Origin: Spizellomyces punctatus DAOM BR117
Taxonomy: Eukaryota; Chytridiomycota; Chytridiomycetes; Spizellomycetales; Spizellomycetaceae
Length of the DNA stretch: 64,000 bases
Direction of reading: 5' to 3'
Assembly: GCF_000182565.1 (NCBI RefSeq)
Contig: NW_015971538.1
Span: forward strand, 1,980,983 to 2,044,982
Shown here: positions 11,501 to 22,620 of the stretch, piece by piece
Position numbering within the stretch: the first letter of the stretch is position 1
Layout of the letters: every line of letters begins with the position of its first letter
Made by a program: the position numbers and the translations under genes
The notes under the pieces: generated by a model
What the model was told of the DNA's origin: nothing
What the model saw: the letters and a program-made list of their open reading frames with translations, nothing else
Database searches by the model: none

Positions 11501-14363
11501 AGAATTGCTTGAGAGACTTCAAGAGCCTTCTCTAGCTCGCCACGTCCAAGTAGGCGAGCGACTAACACATCCGGCTCTCCATTGTCTGGATACCATCCAG
11601 CTTTTAGGCATTCGAGGCAGTAGATGCGAGCTTTCGTAATTTGGTCTTTCCCCAGAAGAGCCCTCAACGTCAGGGACCTAGTGGTCGCATTTTCTGTGAT
11701 ACGACCTTCTATCATATCGTCTTTAAGCTGCAAAACTTGGTCCCATTTCTCGAGCGCTGCGTAGCTATTCATGACAAGTCCATACGCATGCGCATCAGGT
11801 CTGATCGCAGCGCGCATCTCGTGCAGCACCGCCTTCGCTCGCTCTGCACCGCCCTCACTAGCTGTAGCTGCTTCTGCTTCGATCCTGTCAATAAATGGTT
11901 TTCGGAGCAGCTTAAGCTGGTGGTGATACATGGCATCAATACCACATCGATCACTTTCATGCACGTCGGCTGCAGTGTCGAGAACAGCCTTTACCCGTAC
12001 AACAGTACCCTCGAGGTGGACTGGATAAAGTGCATTCTTCTTGATGAACTCCTCGGTGCGCCTAGCTAGGTTGTTCCTGATATCACTAAATGTCTTGGCA
12101 GCCAGACGTACACGACGAGGATATTTATGGCCTTCTCTCTTCTTGAGGCCCATCCCTCCAGTCGCCTCGTAAAGATCAACAATGTCATCAACTTTGTCCT
12201 GTGCCAAAAAGCCATCAACTATCCTATCGTACAGCTCCACGTCAATGGGTGCTTCTTGCATTAGTTCCTGCACCGTTCTCTTTGCAAGATCCAGCTCTCC
12301 GGCATCCACACACGTACGAATCAGGTGATTACAGGTTTCTCCATCAACCGAGCGACCAATTTCAAGCAGTTGTTTCATAATAGCGAACGTTTCGGAACGG
12401 TACCCCTGCGCCAGGAGAGCTGTTAAGAAGTTTTGGAGTTCGGATTTGCCGATATGTATCCCGTCTCCAACGACAGACGCGTGAATTGACAGAGCGTTCT
12501 GAACGCGACCGGCGTTCACCAAATGGGGTAGCAGCCGAATCTGCACGGCAAGGGGAACCTCCATACCAGATGCTAGAAGGCTGTCAACGACCTCGACTGC
12601 AATTTTTGCCTGGCCCTGCTCTATGGAGTGTCGTATAAAAAGTTCTGCTATTTGAAGAGGTAACGTTCGATCGTTAATCATCTGACGGACATGCTGTTCG
12701 GCACTCAATATGTCGCCATCATTGATATATGCTTGAATGACCCGTTTAGAGGTGGCCATGTTCAGGGAATATCCGGCATCCTGTAAGTTGTGCAACAATA
12801 ACTTGAGCAGTGGAAGATCTTGCTGATGCGCCGCCCATGTAATCAGTTCATTATAGGTAGTTTCAGTCAATTGCCGTGAATCCCGCAGGTCTTGGCAGAA
12901 ACGAAGGATTGCGGCTGAATCATTGCGGGCCATGCTGGAGCCTGTTAATATCGCGTACGTGTACGCGTCGCCTGTAACGCCCACGATTTGCATGTCCGCA
13001 TAAAGGGATTTCAGTTTCTCGTACGCATCGTCGTCCGTCTGATCCCGGAGATATGTAAGGAGATTATTGAAAGTTTCGACATTCGGAATGACGGCCATGT
13101 CTTTCATATCTCCATAGATTCTTAGAGCAGTCTGTCCTTTTCGCTGCTTCAGACATCTGTCAATAACGAGTCCATAACTTCGTGCATCTAAGCGCATTTG
13201 CAGCATTTTGGACTTGTCCAAAACCTGAATCGCATCATCCAGGCGTTCCAACCTGGCAAGTCCTTCAATGAGCATATCCACCTCTGCGCCGGTATCTATC
13301 TTCGTATCGGTCTGTATCAGCCTGTTGTACATATCGAAAGCGCGTTGAAAAGCGGGCTTTGCGATGTAAGGTCCACCTTGAGTACTCTTACGGATAAATG
13401 TCTTGAATGCTCTGAGCAGTATGGGTGTATCCAGCTGGATGCCTAGTTGTTCTGCCTCCTCGTAGATGCTTTGCGTAATAAACCAATCTTCCGCAACGAG
13501 GGCCGTCATCATAGATAAACTCATGAGCTCCGTATCCGGTACTGGGCCAGACCCGCCATCACTGATCCCAGCCGCATACTCCGTCATATTGGCTGGTACT
13601 GCAATTTGTGATCGGCGGGCCCTTTGGATCATCCTTTTAAGAATGCTTTGGGCAGTAGCCGCATCCTTGTTCTTTAAGCAGCATCGAACTACGTAGATAT
13701 AAGATCCCAACGAAGGTGGACATCCAGCAACCGCCATGTTCCGTAGCGTCTGCAAGCTGCGATCCAGATCTGCAGCGTCAACGTAACACTTGAGTAGCCA
13801 ATTATATTGGTATCTTGTCGGTGGAATGCCCAGAAATTCCATGTCGCTCAGAAGCGATTCCACGTCATTTGAGGAAAGGTGCCGAATGTGATGGCTTCTC
13901 AAAAGATTCGAGAGCTCTTGAAAGTCGTCGTTGTTCAACGAGCGGAAGGCGGAGGAAGAACGGTCCGCGCGAAGTACTGTATATAACTCCCATGCCTGAA
14001 CAGCAGCTTTCGCCTCAAGATTGGAACGAAACGCTACTATAAGTTCGGTTCCTACCGCAGTCGGCACTTCTGCTGACGAAATGGTCTTCTCTCCACCCGT
14101 TACCTTACAGAGCGAATATATGAGCATTGTTTTCAGCCTTTGGCGGCCAAGGACAAATCCAAGATATCAGTTACCAATGATCTATTTATCACAGTGGAAT
14201 TCTTCTTCAGTCCAACTCCAAAAACAACTGTCACTCGCGGAATGTTACAAATCGGCGTATTTGACAGTCGGAGAAAGTGGGCGTTTGGTGCAAGCCCTAT
14301 AGTACCGATTGATCTGCAGACTATGGGTGCACATATCTTCGGCCGAAATGTAATGAAGAACAT
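8575..14363 (-). CDS. Giant pentatricopeptide-repeat protein, mitochondrial
   Basis: A single exon 8575..14103 carries almost the whole protein. A first exon 14175..14363 adds an N-terminus starting MFFITFRPKICAP, Arg-rich with no acidic residue in the first 40, a good mitochondrial presequence. The junction is a 71-nt phase-0 intron with a GTAACT donor and a weak TGTAAG acceptor; alternatively translation starts at the ATG near 14127. About 1,905 aa. PPR units of about 35 residues recur through most of the length, e.g. YNWLLKCYVDAADLDRSLQTL, TFNNLLTYLRDQ...A..KLKSLYADM and TYNELITWAAHQ. Such proteins bind organellar RNA, one base per repeat. The C-tail is basic (RIPKKLRHPRGNK). The length is unusual for a fungal PPR protein. 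Confidence 0.85.
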
Positions 14364-14622
14364 TTACGGGGCATCGGCAATAGAATTGCCAGCTTTTCTG
14401 GTGATCTGGGACGAAGACGATTCAAGCAGGATGAAGAAATGCACATGAAGATTGGTGCCTTGATTCAAACCGGATAGTATGTTGGATGCGAGAATGCAGA
14501 TATCAGAAAATGTGCATTGAAAAAACAAACGCAAAAACAAAGAGGTCGCACCCGGGCTAGCTACTCTTCCCTTCTAAGCCCCAGTACTCGATCTACTACT
14601 AGGTACAAAAAATCATATATGT

Positions 14623-17600
14623 TCATACATAACCTTTCTCCACCAAAACCTTTCGCTTCTCCGGGCTAAGGCTATTCCATAATTGTCCCCGCACATCCTC
14701 GCCGCAGTTCGCTACAAGTTGTCGCAATATGCCAACAACCTGCGATACCAGATCTGGCTGCTCAGACAGCAGATCAGGTGATGCAAGGGCTTCTGCCAAT
14801 ATGAGAGATATCTTTGGAAGCTTGCTATTGTCAGCGCCGAGAACTGCCGGGTGATTCCTACAGACAAGAAGGTGAGTACTTCGACGGGATACAATGCTCA
14901 ATTTGACTTAATACGCACTGTTGCAGCAGTTCCAGTAGGTATGCATATGTATGTGGTGCTTCATCAGAATCCTCGGTGATGGGAAGAGCATCAACCCAGG
15001 CAGACAATATCTGATTTAAGTCAAATGCTCCACTCTGTCCTAGGAAATGGCAAATCTTTCCAATAGCCGATATGCCGTTCTCCGTGGCCAGAATGTTCTC
15101 TTCCGATCGAGCAACTGGGGCGTTGATCATTGCAAACAAATTTGGAAGTGCAGCGGCACATGCTTGTACATAGGCCGGGCCTCCAAATTGGCCAGCAACG
15201 CCGACCCCGTAGGCAGCAGCCTGACGAACCTCAGCCGACTGATCAACCAAGGCATGCACAATCGGCTCCCAAAACTGAGCTTGGTATCTAACTGATTCTG
15301 GACCTCCAAATTCAATAACATCATCGAACACGCAGATGGCCCATTGACGTGCAGGGGGTTGTGAACTTGTCTGCAAAAACTCATCTAGGTTACCAGGTTC
15401 AAGAGTACTAGATATATGCAGAATTGACTTACTATGAACCGGTGGACGTACGGAGCTAACCGGTCAAATTGCGGAATGAAGCTCTCACGATGCTGCTTCA
15501 AGAATTGATGCAATGCGGTGGACAGTTCCGCTAGGAAGATATCGTCATTTTCCTCCTCGTTCTGAAGAACTTCTTCATCCTCGGCGTCATGATCGACATC
15601 GCTTCGCGAGGCTGAATGGATCGAAAATATGGTTAGATATAGTCCCTCATTTTCATGACGTGGTTTGACCGGACAGTTGTTTGCATCAGGTCAAGTGTAG
15701 GTTATACTCCGCACACTGAGGGGAGGAGATTCCCCTTGACGGTGGCCTCCATCAACCCCAAGTTGGACACATTTCGTCATCATGTGCATTCTGCTACCGA
15801 ATCTCCGCCATATCAGCTTACCTTCTCTTTCAGTTATTCTGTTGAAGTAATCGTCAAGTTGAGAAACCGTAGCAGTTACGAAATCTTCCCGGAGATTTGA
15901 TGGGGTGCTATTTGGACCCAGAACGTCCAAACACTAGAAATTTTATCCAGTAAATTTGTGAATTGCCAGGTCATTGACAGAGATATAAGTACCTCTTGCA
16001 TTGTTGTGTACAGTTGTGCAAGAAAAGTGGGATCCATTTCGTCTTTCGACGTCTCGATAATCTTTGCGCACACTTCATGCCATGCGGCATAAATATCAAA
16101 GTCCTCACGTGCTGATATGTAAGAGGACAATTAGACGTCATAATGAAAATGTCGCTAACTAACGCGCACTTACGACATTGAGCTTTGACAATAGAGGCAA
16201 ACAATAGTGGGATAGTCGCCGCAGCAGCATGTCTCACGCCTTCATGGAAGTAGAACTTGAGCAGAGGAACAACAATCGCCATAACCTCCTTCACGTAAGG
16301 TGCAAAACCAGCACCCAGTTCCCTCGCGTAACAGATCAACATTTCCACGGCCGTGCATTTTTCCTCCAATACCGTGGTCCGTATACCGATTCGTTGTCCG
16401 TCAATGACGAGCATCTCCCAGTCTTCATCATACTTTTCCTTCAACGTCTCCTCATCCTCATCGGCGTCAATCAGGGCAAAGTCGGGCTTGAGCTGAGCAC
16501 TGCGCAAAAGGGGGGGCAGTACGTATGGAAGATACGGGACAAAATCCGCTTCGAGCACCTTGCAGATACGTGCCCACGCTGAGAGAAGGTAGGAGCTTTG
16601 CGGATCATCAGCATCAGTGATTGATTCCTGGCTCTGTCGTAACAATTCTATGAGTTCCGCCGCATTTTGAGCAAAGACCTCTTTGCCTACAGCCAAGGCA
16701 ATTAAACTAGCGCACTCCATTGCTTTTCCACGCAAAAGCCTGAACTCTTTCTGGGTCGCCTGGCGAAGAACATTGAGGAGCAAAGGCATTATGGCGGAGT
16801 AGTATTTGACAAAGTCGTCCCCTGCACTGTCAGCTACAGTAGCGATTGTGGTAATGGCCTGTTCTTGAACGTAAGTCTTCCCCGTGTTCAACAGAACCAA
16901 AAGCTTTTCAAATATTGCAGGAAGATAGGGAGCAATGCCTTCCTTCTTCACCTCTTGGGCGAAATTGACAAGAGCGGCTGCTGCGTGCGCTTGAACCCTA
17001 CGCAAGACGTTCAGCAAGAAATTGAGTACAATTCAAGATTATCATACTACGCACCTTGGGAAATCTCTGTAATCCAAGACGGGAACTAGGTTCTGCAAAA
17101 TCACATCAGCAAACCTATTCTGTAAAACAGGCTGCGAACCGAAGTGAAGCAGTAAGTTTTCTGCGGATCAAGCACGGAGACCATAGGTCACTTACAGCGA
17201 AGTCAGTGCTCATTTGCCCGATTGCATTGCATGTAGCCCATTGGACACGAGGATGAGGATCGCGGAAATGGGGCACAATGACATCCAAGATGCGAGCCAG
17301 CTCAGCTTCCATGATTTTGGCGCATCCCTCAGCAATGGCAGATATTGTCATCAGCGCCCCATGCCTTTTACGCCAATCCTCGGCCGCTAACATCGTCGGT
17401 ATATATGAGAAAGTGACTGGCAAAACAGCCTTCCCACCAAGAGCTCGTGCCAGACGGTCCAATGCTTCTCCTGCAATGATATCGTCAGACTCACAATCCT
17501 CATCCTCAATATCGTCCGTCGTGAACCACTTCTCTTCGTCCTCCAAATTTCCCATCCATTCAAGTAAGATCGGGATCAGCGACTGGCAGAAACCGGCATG

Positions 17601-18799
17601 TTTCCGCATCATTGCGGGAGCAGATTCGGCCAATGTCATCAACAATTCCAACGCCGTTTGGCGCTGCGAAATGTCAATTTCTTCATTTTTCATAACTTGT
17701 GTAGTAAACTGAACCAGATGAGGCACCACAGCGCGCATGGATTTAGGATGGACGTCCGCCAATTCGATAATGTAACCAAGTGCTTTCTCAAGCTCGTCGT
17801 CTTGGTCAACAAGAGCCGGCAAGACCTAAGAAAAAACATTAAGCACACTGAGTGCATCATAATGCATGGATAAAAGACTTACATCCAACATCCGTGGCAC
17901 AAAGTCATTGAACGCAGCTAGATTGGCACCTTCAAGCACAATCATATACTGCACACAGGCATTCAACGCCTCCAATCGAACCTAGTACATTTCCAAATAT
18001 TACATTTATACAACCGAGTGCATTTGTCCAGTGACGGTGAACTAACCTCGACCGCTGTGTCTTGCAAGGCGGCACCAAATGAGCGTTTCATGGATGCAAC
18101 ATCAGTGTCAGAGATGAGCCGGGGTACTTGGGCTACAATCTGGAAGGCACTGACGCGATGGTCTGCGGCCGGCGATCTTGCGCAGTCAAAAATTGTGTGT
18201 AAAAGGTCCATCCATGTACCTGAGAAGAATTTGCTTCAGAACAATGCCTGAACGTCTAATATCATCACGACCGGCCATACTTACTTCCTTTCTCAAGCAT
18301 ATGCCTTGCCAATTCAGCTACTGTATCCGCCACCTTTCTTCGTACAACAGATTGCTGCTCTCCCTTCAAAGACTCCAGCAATTCGGTCTGAATGTACGTG
18401 CGCGGCCCCTCTCCGATCCAAACGTAATAGGTGACATTCTGATTCTTTGGGGCGTTTGCAGCCTGCTTAAGCGCAAGTCGGCGAAGCAGGATGGCAGAGA
18501 AAGATCGCAACTGCAACGTCAAACCATAATGATTAATGCCGACGTACGCACAGCCAACCATTCGGCTCAACTCGCCCACAGCCCTACTTGGAGATACATA
18601 CATGCAAATCCGGATGCTGACGTGTCATGTGCGCTAATGCGGACAAAAGAATATCTGGCTGGTTCCCAAGCTGAGTGTTGAGTTGCTCTTCCGCCGCAGA
18701 ACGCACAACATTGTCAGCACTGGCAAGCTGGGAAAGAACTTGCGCTAGCTGAGTCAGTGCCTCAGGAGTGAGGGCCTCCGCAACAATTGTTTGCGCCAT
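14623..18799 (-). CDS. IPO5: Importin subunit beta-3 / importin-5 (karyopherin Kap121 type)
   Basis: Twelve exons: 18602..18799, 18285..18510, 18047..18219, 17883..17981, 17196..17825, 17055..17131, 16174..16997, 15993..16111, 15822..15933, 15433..15611, 14919..15370, 14623..14857. All phases close and give 1,107 aa, the size of IPO5/Pse1. The protein is HEAT repeats throughout. Family landmarks are NAIGQMSTDFA, RVQAHAAAALVNF, RQWAICVFDDVIEF and NHPAVLGADNSKLPKI near the C-terminus. An acidic stretch (EDEEVLQNEEEND) lies in exon 10. It carries basic cargo such as ribosomal proteins and histones into the nucleus under RanGTP control. The start ATG at 18799 gives MAQTIVAEALTPEAL. Introns are 57-91 nt except intron 9, which is 210 nt. 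Confidence 0.95.
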
Positions 18800-19177
18800 T
18801 GTAAGACTAGGAGCTACAACCACGACGGCATTAGCTTGGGCAGGGATTTGGAACCTCTATTACCATTATTCGATAACCACATACCTGGTGTACGAAGCAC
18901 AAATGTGAGCTATCGTGCGAACCTACTCGCAGTTCTGGGAAATAAGCGTGTGGACCGTTTTCTTCAGACGTGTGAATCGCGTTGGTCCATCCAAAAAAGA
19001 AACAAATTGCACTTCCATTTACGGTCATATTACAATCGAGTGCGCAGCCATTACAAACAAAGACCCTGTCTTATTATTTACGGACACTCTCCATCAGGAC
19101 TTTGCCTTTCGTTCCTCCAATTTGTCCTGAAAAGCTTGGATTTAATTTTTCACCAAAATGACTCTCGTTGAACTCAG
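18800..19177. other. Intergenic: importin-5 promoter and UBR7 3' flank
   Basis: About 378 bp between two minus-strand genes. AT-rich, with no RNA gene or supported ORF. Confidence 0.5.
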
Positions 19178-20966
19178 TTACCGTACCGCAAAATATTGTC
19201 GAATATCGTCAGCTGTCACCGTTTGCTTGGACTCTGCAAAAGTCTTCAGGTAATTCTTCAGATCCTCCTTCATTTTCTGATAGGCCAATACACCTGGATG
19301 GAAAGGTTCAGCCTACATCTTACTGTGTTCTCGGCCGAAACCGTCATACCATTGATGGCCATTTCTCGATCCATGCTGTTGAGTCTTTTCAATCCCATAT
19401 CGTGGATGGACTCATCTAGCGGAGGTAGTACGTAAACGGCTGTAATCATTTCTCATGTTGTCTATGATTTGAGTAGGCAGACCTGCATCTAAATCTTCTT
19501 CTGGTTCAAATGTTTCTTCCTCAAGTGTAATGAAGGACACATTTTCGTCGATGTAGATAGCTTGACACTAAACATTCAAAGTGTCGATTGACATCTGCTC
19601 AAGTCCGCCTACCCTGAAGAATCGTGCGGTTACCTGCTTGCATTGACACAACTCTTCACGCCAGCCCTCCTTGCAAAATAGGTCGGGTACAGACGCGTTT
19701 TGGACCGGTGGAACTTCCTTATCTAATGACCAATACAGTTGGAGGACCTTCCCGGCAGCGCTACGCTGGACCAGTAAACGCACCTGCAATTAGGCATAGA
19801 GTTTCCCCCGTGGCCTCTGCCTCTAGACGCAGTCTTTTGCTCGGAGCAACATGTTCATCGTCATCATGTCTCGGGCGTTTAGTCTGAATCGATGGATCGG
19901 TGACTTTCGTTTCCTCGTTTACTGATCCTTCCATGAAGAGAAACCTTGGGCAATCGAAATATTTCCGTATGAAAGGAAGTCTGCTAACACAATTGCGACA
20001 GATGTAATCGTATGAGGAATACACTTCATCATCCAAGTCCTGAAATAGTACGTTTCATTGACGTGCCAGATATTCAGTACCAACCAACTATTTATTCACA
20101 TACCTTTCCGATGCATCGATCGTGCATCTGAAATCGTGCAACATATGAGCCTTCATATGAATCTCGGAATTTGGCGTACTACATGACGTACCCAATCTGA
20201 GAAAAGACGGTTATCAAATGGCATTTTGCATCAATCCATCAGAAGCCTCACCTTCACATATAATACATTGGTACATGGTTCCCTCTTCCGTCTCCGGGTC
20301 GTAAGGAGTATTGCAGTAGCAGAACTCTCCGGCAAAATTGTGATTGTATGTGTTCTCAACGTTATTTGCCCCGTCTTTCTTCTGCAAAGAGCATTTTCCT
20401 AAATTTCGAGACGATTAGTGAAAGGTTTGACGTTAGAAATTGAGTAGGTTCCTGAATACCTGGCATTGCCGCGGTTCCGCAATCACATCGAAAATGTCTT
20501 TTATAAAAGAGTTCGACAACTTCATGCGTTGTATGACACTATGCCGGAAAATACGCCGCATATTAACAAGAGGAAAACATCTTAATGTTTACACGAAAGG
20601 GTAGTAACCTACAGAGACACTGATCAGACAAGTAAGCTTAAAACGATGTGCTTCATTGTGCCGCATTTGAACTCCAAGAACAGGACTTACAAGCATCCAT
20701 AGCATACACCAGCTGCACGGTCACCGGACGCTTGGCATGTTTTGCAAGCATACACTTTTTGCCGCAAATATCCGTCGTTAAAGGAGCACCGATCTATTAC
20801 TCCCTGCAAATGAATTGAAAGCATGTGAGGGGCAATAGGAATTGAGTTCGACGGGGCCTTAACGCACCGGTAGAACCTCTGAAGCTTCAAGAACGAGCTG
20901 CTCCTGCTGTAACAGGTAGTCTACAGCGGTAATGGTATTGGTATCGTCACCCTTTGTTTCCGCCAT
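19178..20966 (-). CDS. UBR7: UBR7-type E3 ubiquitin ligase (UBR box + PHD-like finger)
   Basis: Twelve exons: 20868..20966, 20691..20803, 20613..20619 (7 nt), 20460..20538, 20252..20398, 20192..20196 (5 nt), 20104..20127, 19784..20039, 19634..19722, 19483..19567, 19350..19439, 19178..19293; 369 aa. The UBR box reads CSFNDGYLRQKVYACKTC..., then GVCYGCFVSCHTTH and FRCDCG. The residues FVS between the Cys pairs come from the 7-nt exon. The PHD-like finger has FCYCNTPYD, YQCIICEDWMHDRC and YICRNC; the Trp after ED comes from the 5-nt exon. The C-terminus (KEDLKNYLKTFAE...DDIRQYF) matches UBR7. The family is a nuclear ligase acting on histone H2B in animals. Skipping either microexon shifts the frame, so both are required. 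One intron (19440..19482) is only 43 nt. Confidence 0.9.
20192..20196 (-). other. 5-nt microexon of the UBR7 gene
   Basis: ATTGG between acceptor TCTCAG and donor GTACGT. It completes E-D-W in the PHD-like finger. Skipping it leads to a stop in the following exon. Confidence 0.8.
20613..20619 (-). other. 7-nt microexon of the UBR7 gene
   Basis: Flanked by acceptor GATCAG and donor GTAGGT. It supplies the codons between CYGC and CHTTH and restores the spacing C-x2-C-x3-C-H of the UBR box. Confidence 0.8.
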
Positions 20967-21456
20967 GGGATTCTTGAAAATGTTGGCTGGCTCTGGGAGG
21001 AGTTCGCACTGCACCAGCACGACGCGACCGTTATACAACATTCAGTTTTTCAAGAAACGGTTGTGATTCCTCCTCAACCAGACTTTACACAATCGCTGTG
21101 ACAGCATGAACGGTTGATGACACAGACAATCGTATGTTTGTACTTTGGCGGCATTCTAATATACAGTATAATGCCCAAAAATGACAACTGAAAATGGCTA
21201 GAGTCCCTCAAGATTGCCACTTTGCCTGACCAATACACATTTGATATAGATTGCTGCTGTGTTTTCCCATAGGCTTGCTGCTGTGATCCTCGTTACTATA
21301 CTTGCAATACCACGGACAGGTGGTAAGAACATCTCAAATTACGGTGTGAGCTGCTTACTTGATCTCGTACGACCGACAACCCGGAAACGTGGTTCAACAA
21401 TTATTTTTCCAACAGCTGGCAGTTTTACAATTCACTCCAGATCTAACAATCACATA
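20967..21456. promoter_or_regulatory. Divergent promoter of UBR7 and the CCDC137-like gene
   Basis: 490 bp between divergent start codons. No RNA gene or recognisable motif array is visible. Confidence 0.45.
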
Positions 21457-22334
21457 ATGGCAAAAAAACGATCTCGAACAGCAAAGGATGCAAAAGACGC
21501 AGCACCTCGAGACCTTGCACCGACCCAGGGCAGCGGAATTCAAAAGGACATGCCGCGCAAATACCGCAATCTACTAGCCGCAGAGAAATTCTCAAAGCGA
21601 GGGAAGAATGTTACTGGGAAAAATGGTGAATTACCTTGTCACTGACAAGTTTAAAAATCGATTGGTTCTTATTGTTTTATTCAGATAACCAGGTCAGATA
21701 TACGTTTGCGAACACCTTGACCCAATTTTATCTAATGCTTATGACAGTCAGAAGATCGCAGGCCAGGCGAATCCTTGGGCGACTACAGTAAACGTGTAGA
21801 TGACAAGGTTCGATCTCTCGTAAACACTGCAGTCAAATCTGTCAGCAAGACCCGACAAAAAAAGAAGGAATGGCTGGCGAAGCGAAAGGCAAAATCAACG
21901 TCAAAGCGAAAAGGGCAAGCCTCAGATGATGAGGACGACCGTCGATTGGGGAAGGATAATGTCAAATTCGGAACCGTTGCAATGCAGCCCCCTTCTATCA
22001 CTGCTGTCCCCAAGCAACGTGGCAATAATGTAAGCTTTTGTCAGTTAGTATATGCTGGCTGTCCCATATGTATCGTTGATGTTGTGTTTCTGTACCTTAG
22101 CAGGCCGCAGCGATTGCCGCACTACAAAGGCTCGAAAATGCAAGAGCAGAAAAGGAACAGGAATCACAGCCAAAGGACACTGAGGTGATAAATACTGTTG
22201 GAAGGAAACGAAAATTAAAAACCCTTCCAGAGGTGGAGCGAATAGCGATAACAAATGAGAGAGAGAGGGCCATTGCTCACTACCGAGCTATCAAGGGAAC
22301 GCTAACTGCGGAGAGACCCGAAGAGGAAGATTGA
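21457..22334 (+). CDS. Basic coiled-coil nucleolar-type protein (CCDC137-like)
   Basis: Exons 21457..21625, 21752..22029, 22101..22334 (the last may start at 22104); 226 aa. MAKKRSRTAKDAK is Lys/Arg-rich at the start. PRKYRNLLAAEKFSKRG and SVSKTRQKKKEWLAKRKAKSTSKRKG are strongly basic helices. The C-terminal ERERAIAHYRAIKG resembles the end of CCDC137-family proteins (ERER..QAYR.LK). No enzyme motif is present. It is probably nucleolar, linked to ribosome biogenesis, but this rests on composition and a short C-terminal similarity. The intron phases (1, 0) close the frame. An alternative is a lineage-specific basic nuclear protein. Confidence 0.65.
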
Positions 22335-22620
22335 TTTGCACTTGTAAATAAGCAAGAACACCTGTATATAGTTTTCATAGAATAAGTTCACCGCACGATG
22401 GCAAGCATGATTCGGCATATGCTACAATGAAGGGGCAGTTGGGGGATTATGCCAGAGAAGCACAGCAGAACGAATCCAAAAAAAGTTCGAACAGTAGCGT
22501 ATACAAAACTATGAACAAAAATTAAATTCTACAAGAAACAAAAATAACCAAGTTCCCACTGTACGGGCCATATTGCATGCCGTTGCGTGAACTCCACCCC
22601 AGTTCTTCATCCCATCCCCG

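Noticed and set aside
14104-14174. Start of the giant PPR protein at the ATG near 14127
   Set aside because: Not excluded, but it lacks a targeting sequence. The spliced upstream exon gives a typical mitochondrial presequence, so I preferred it.
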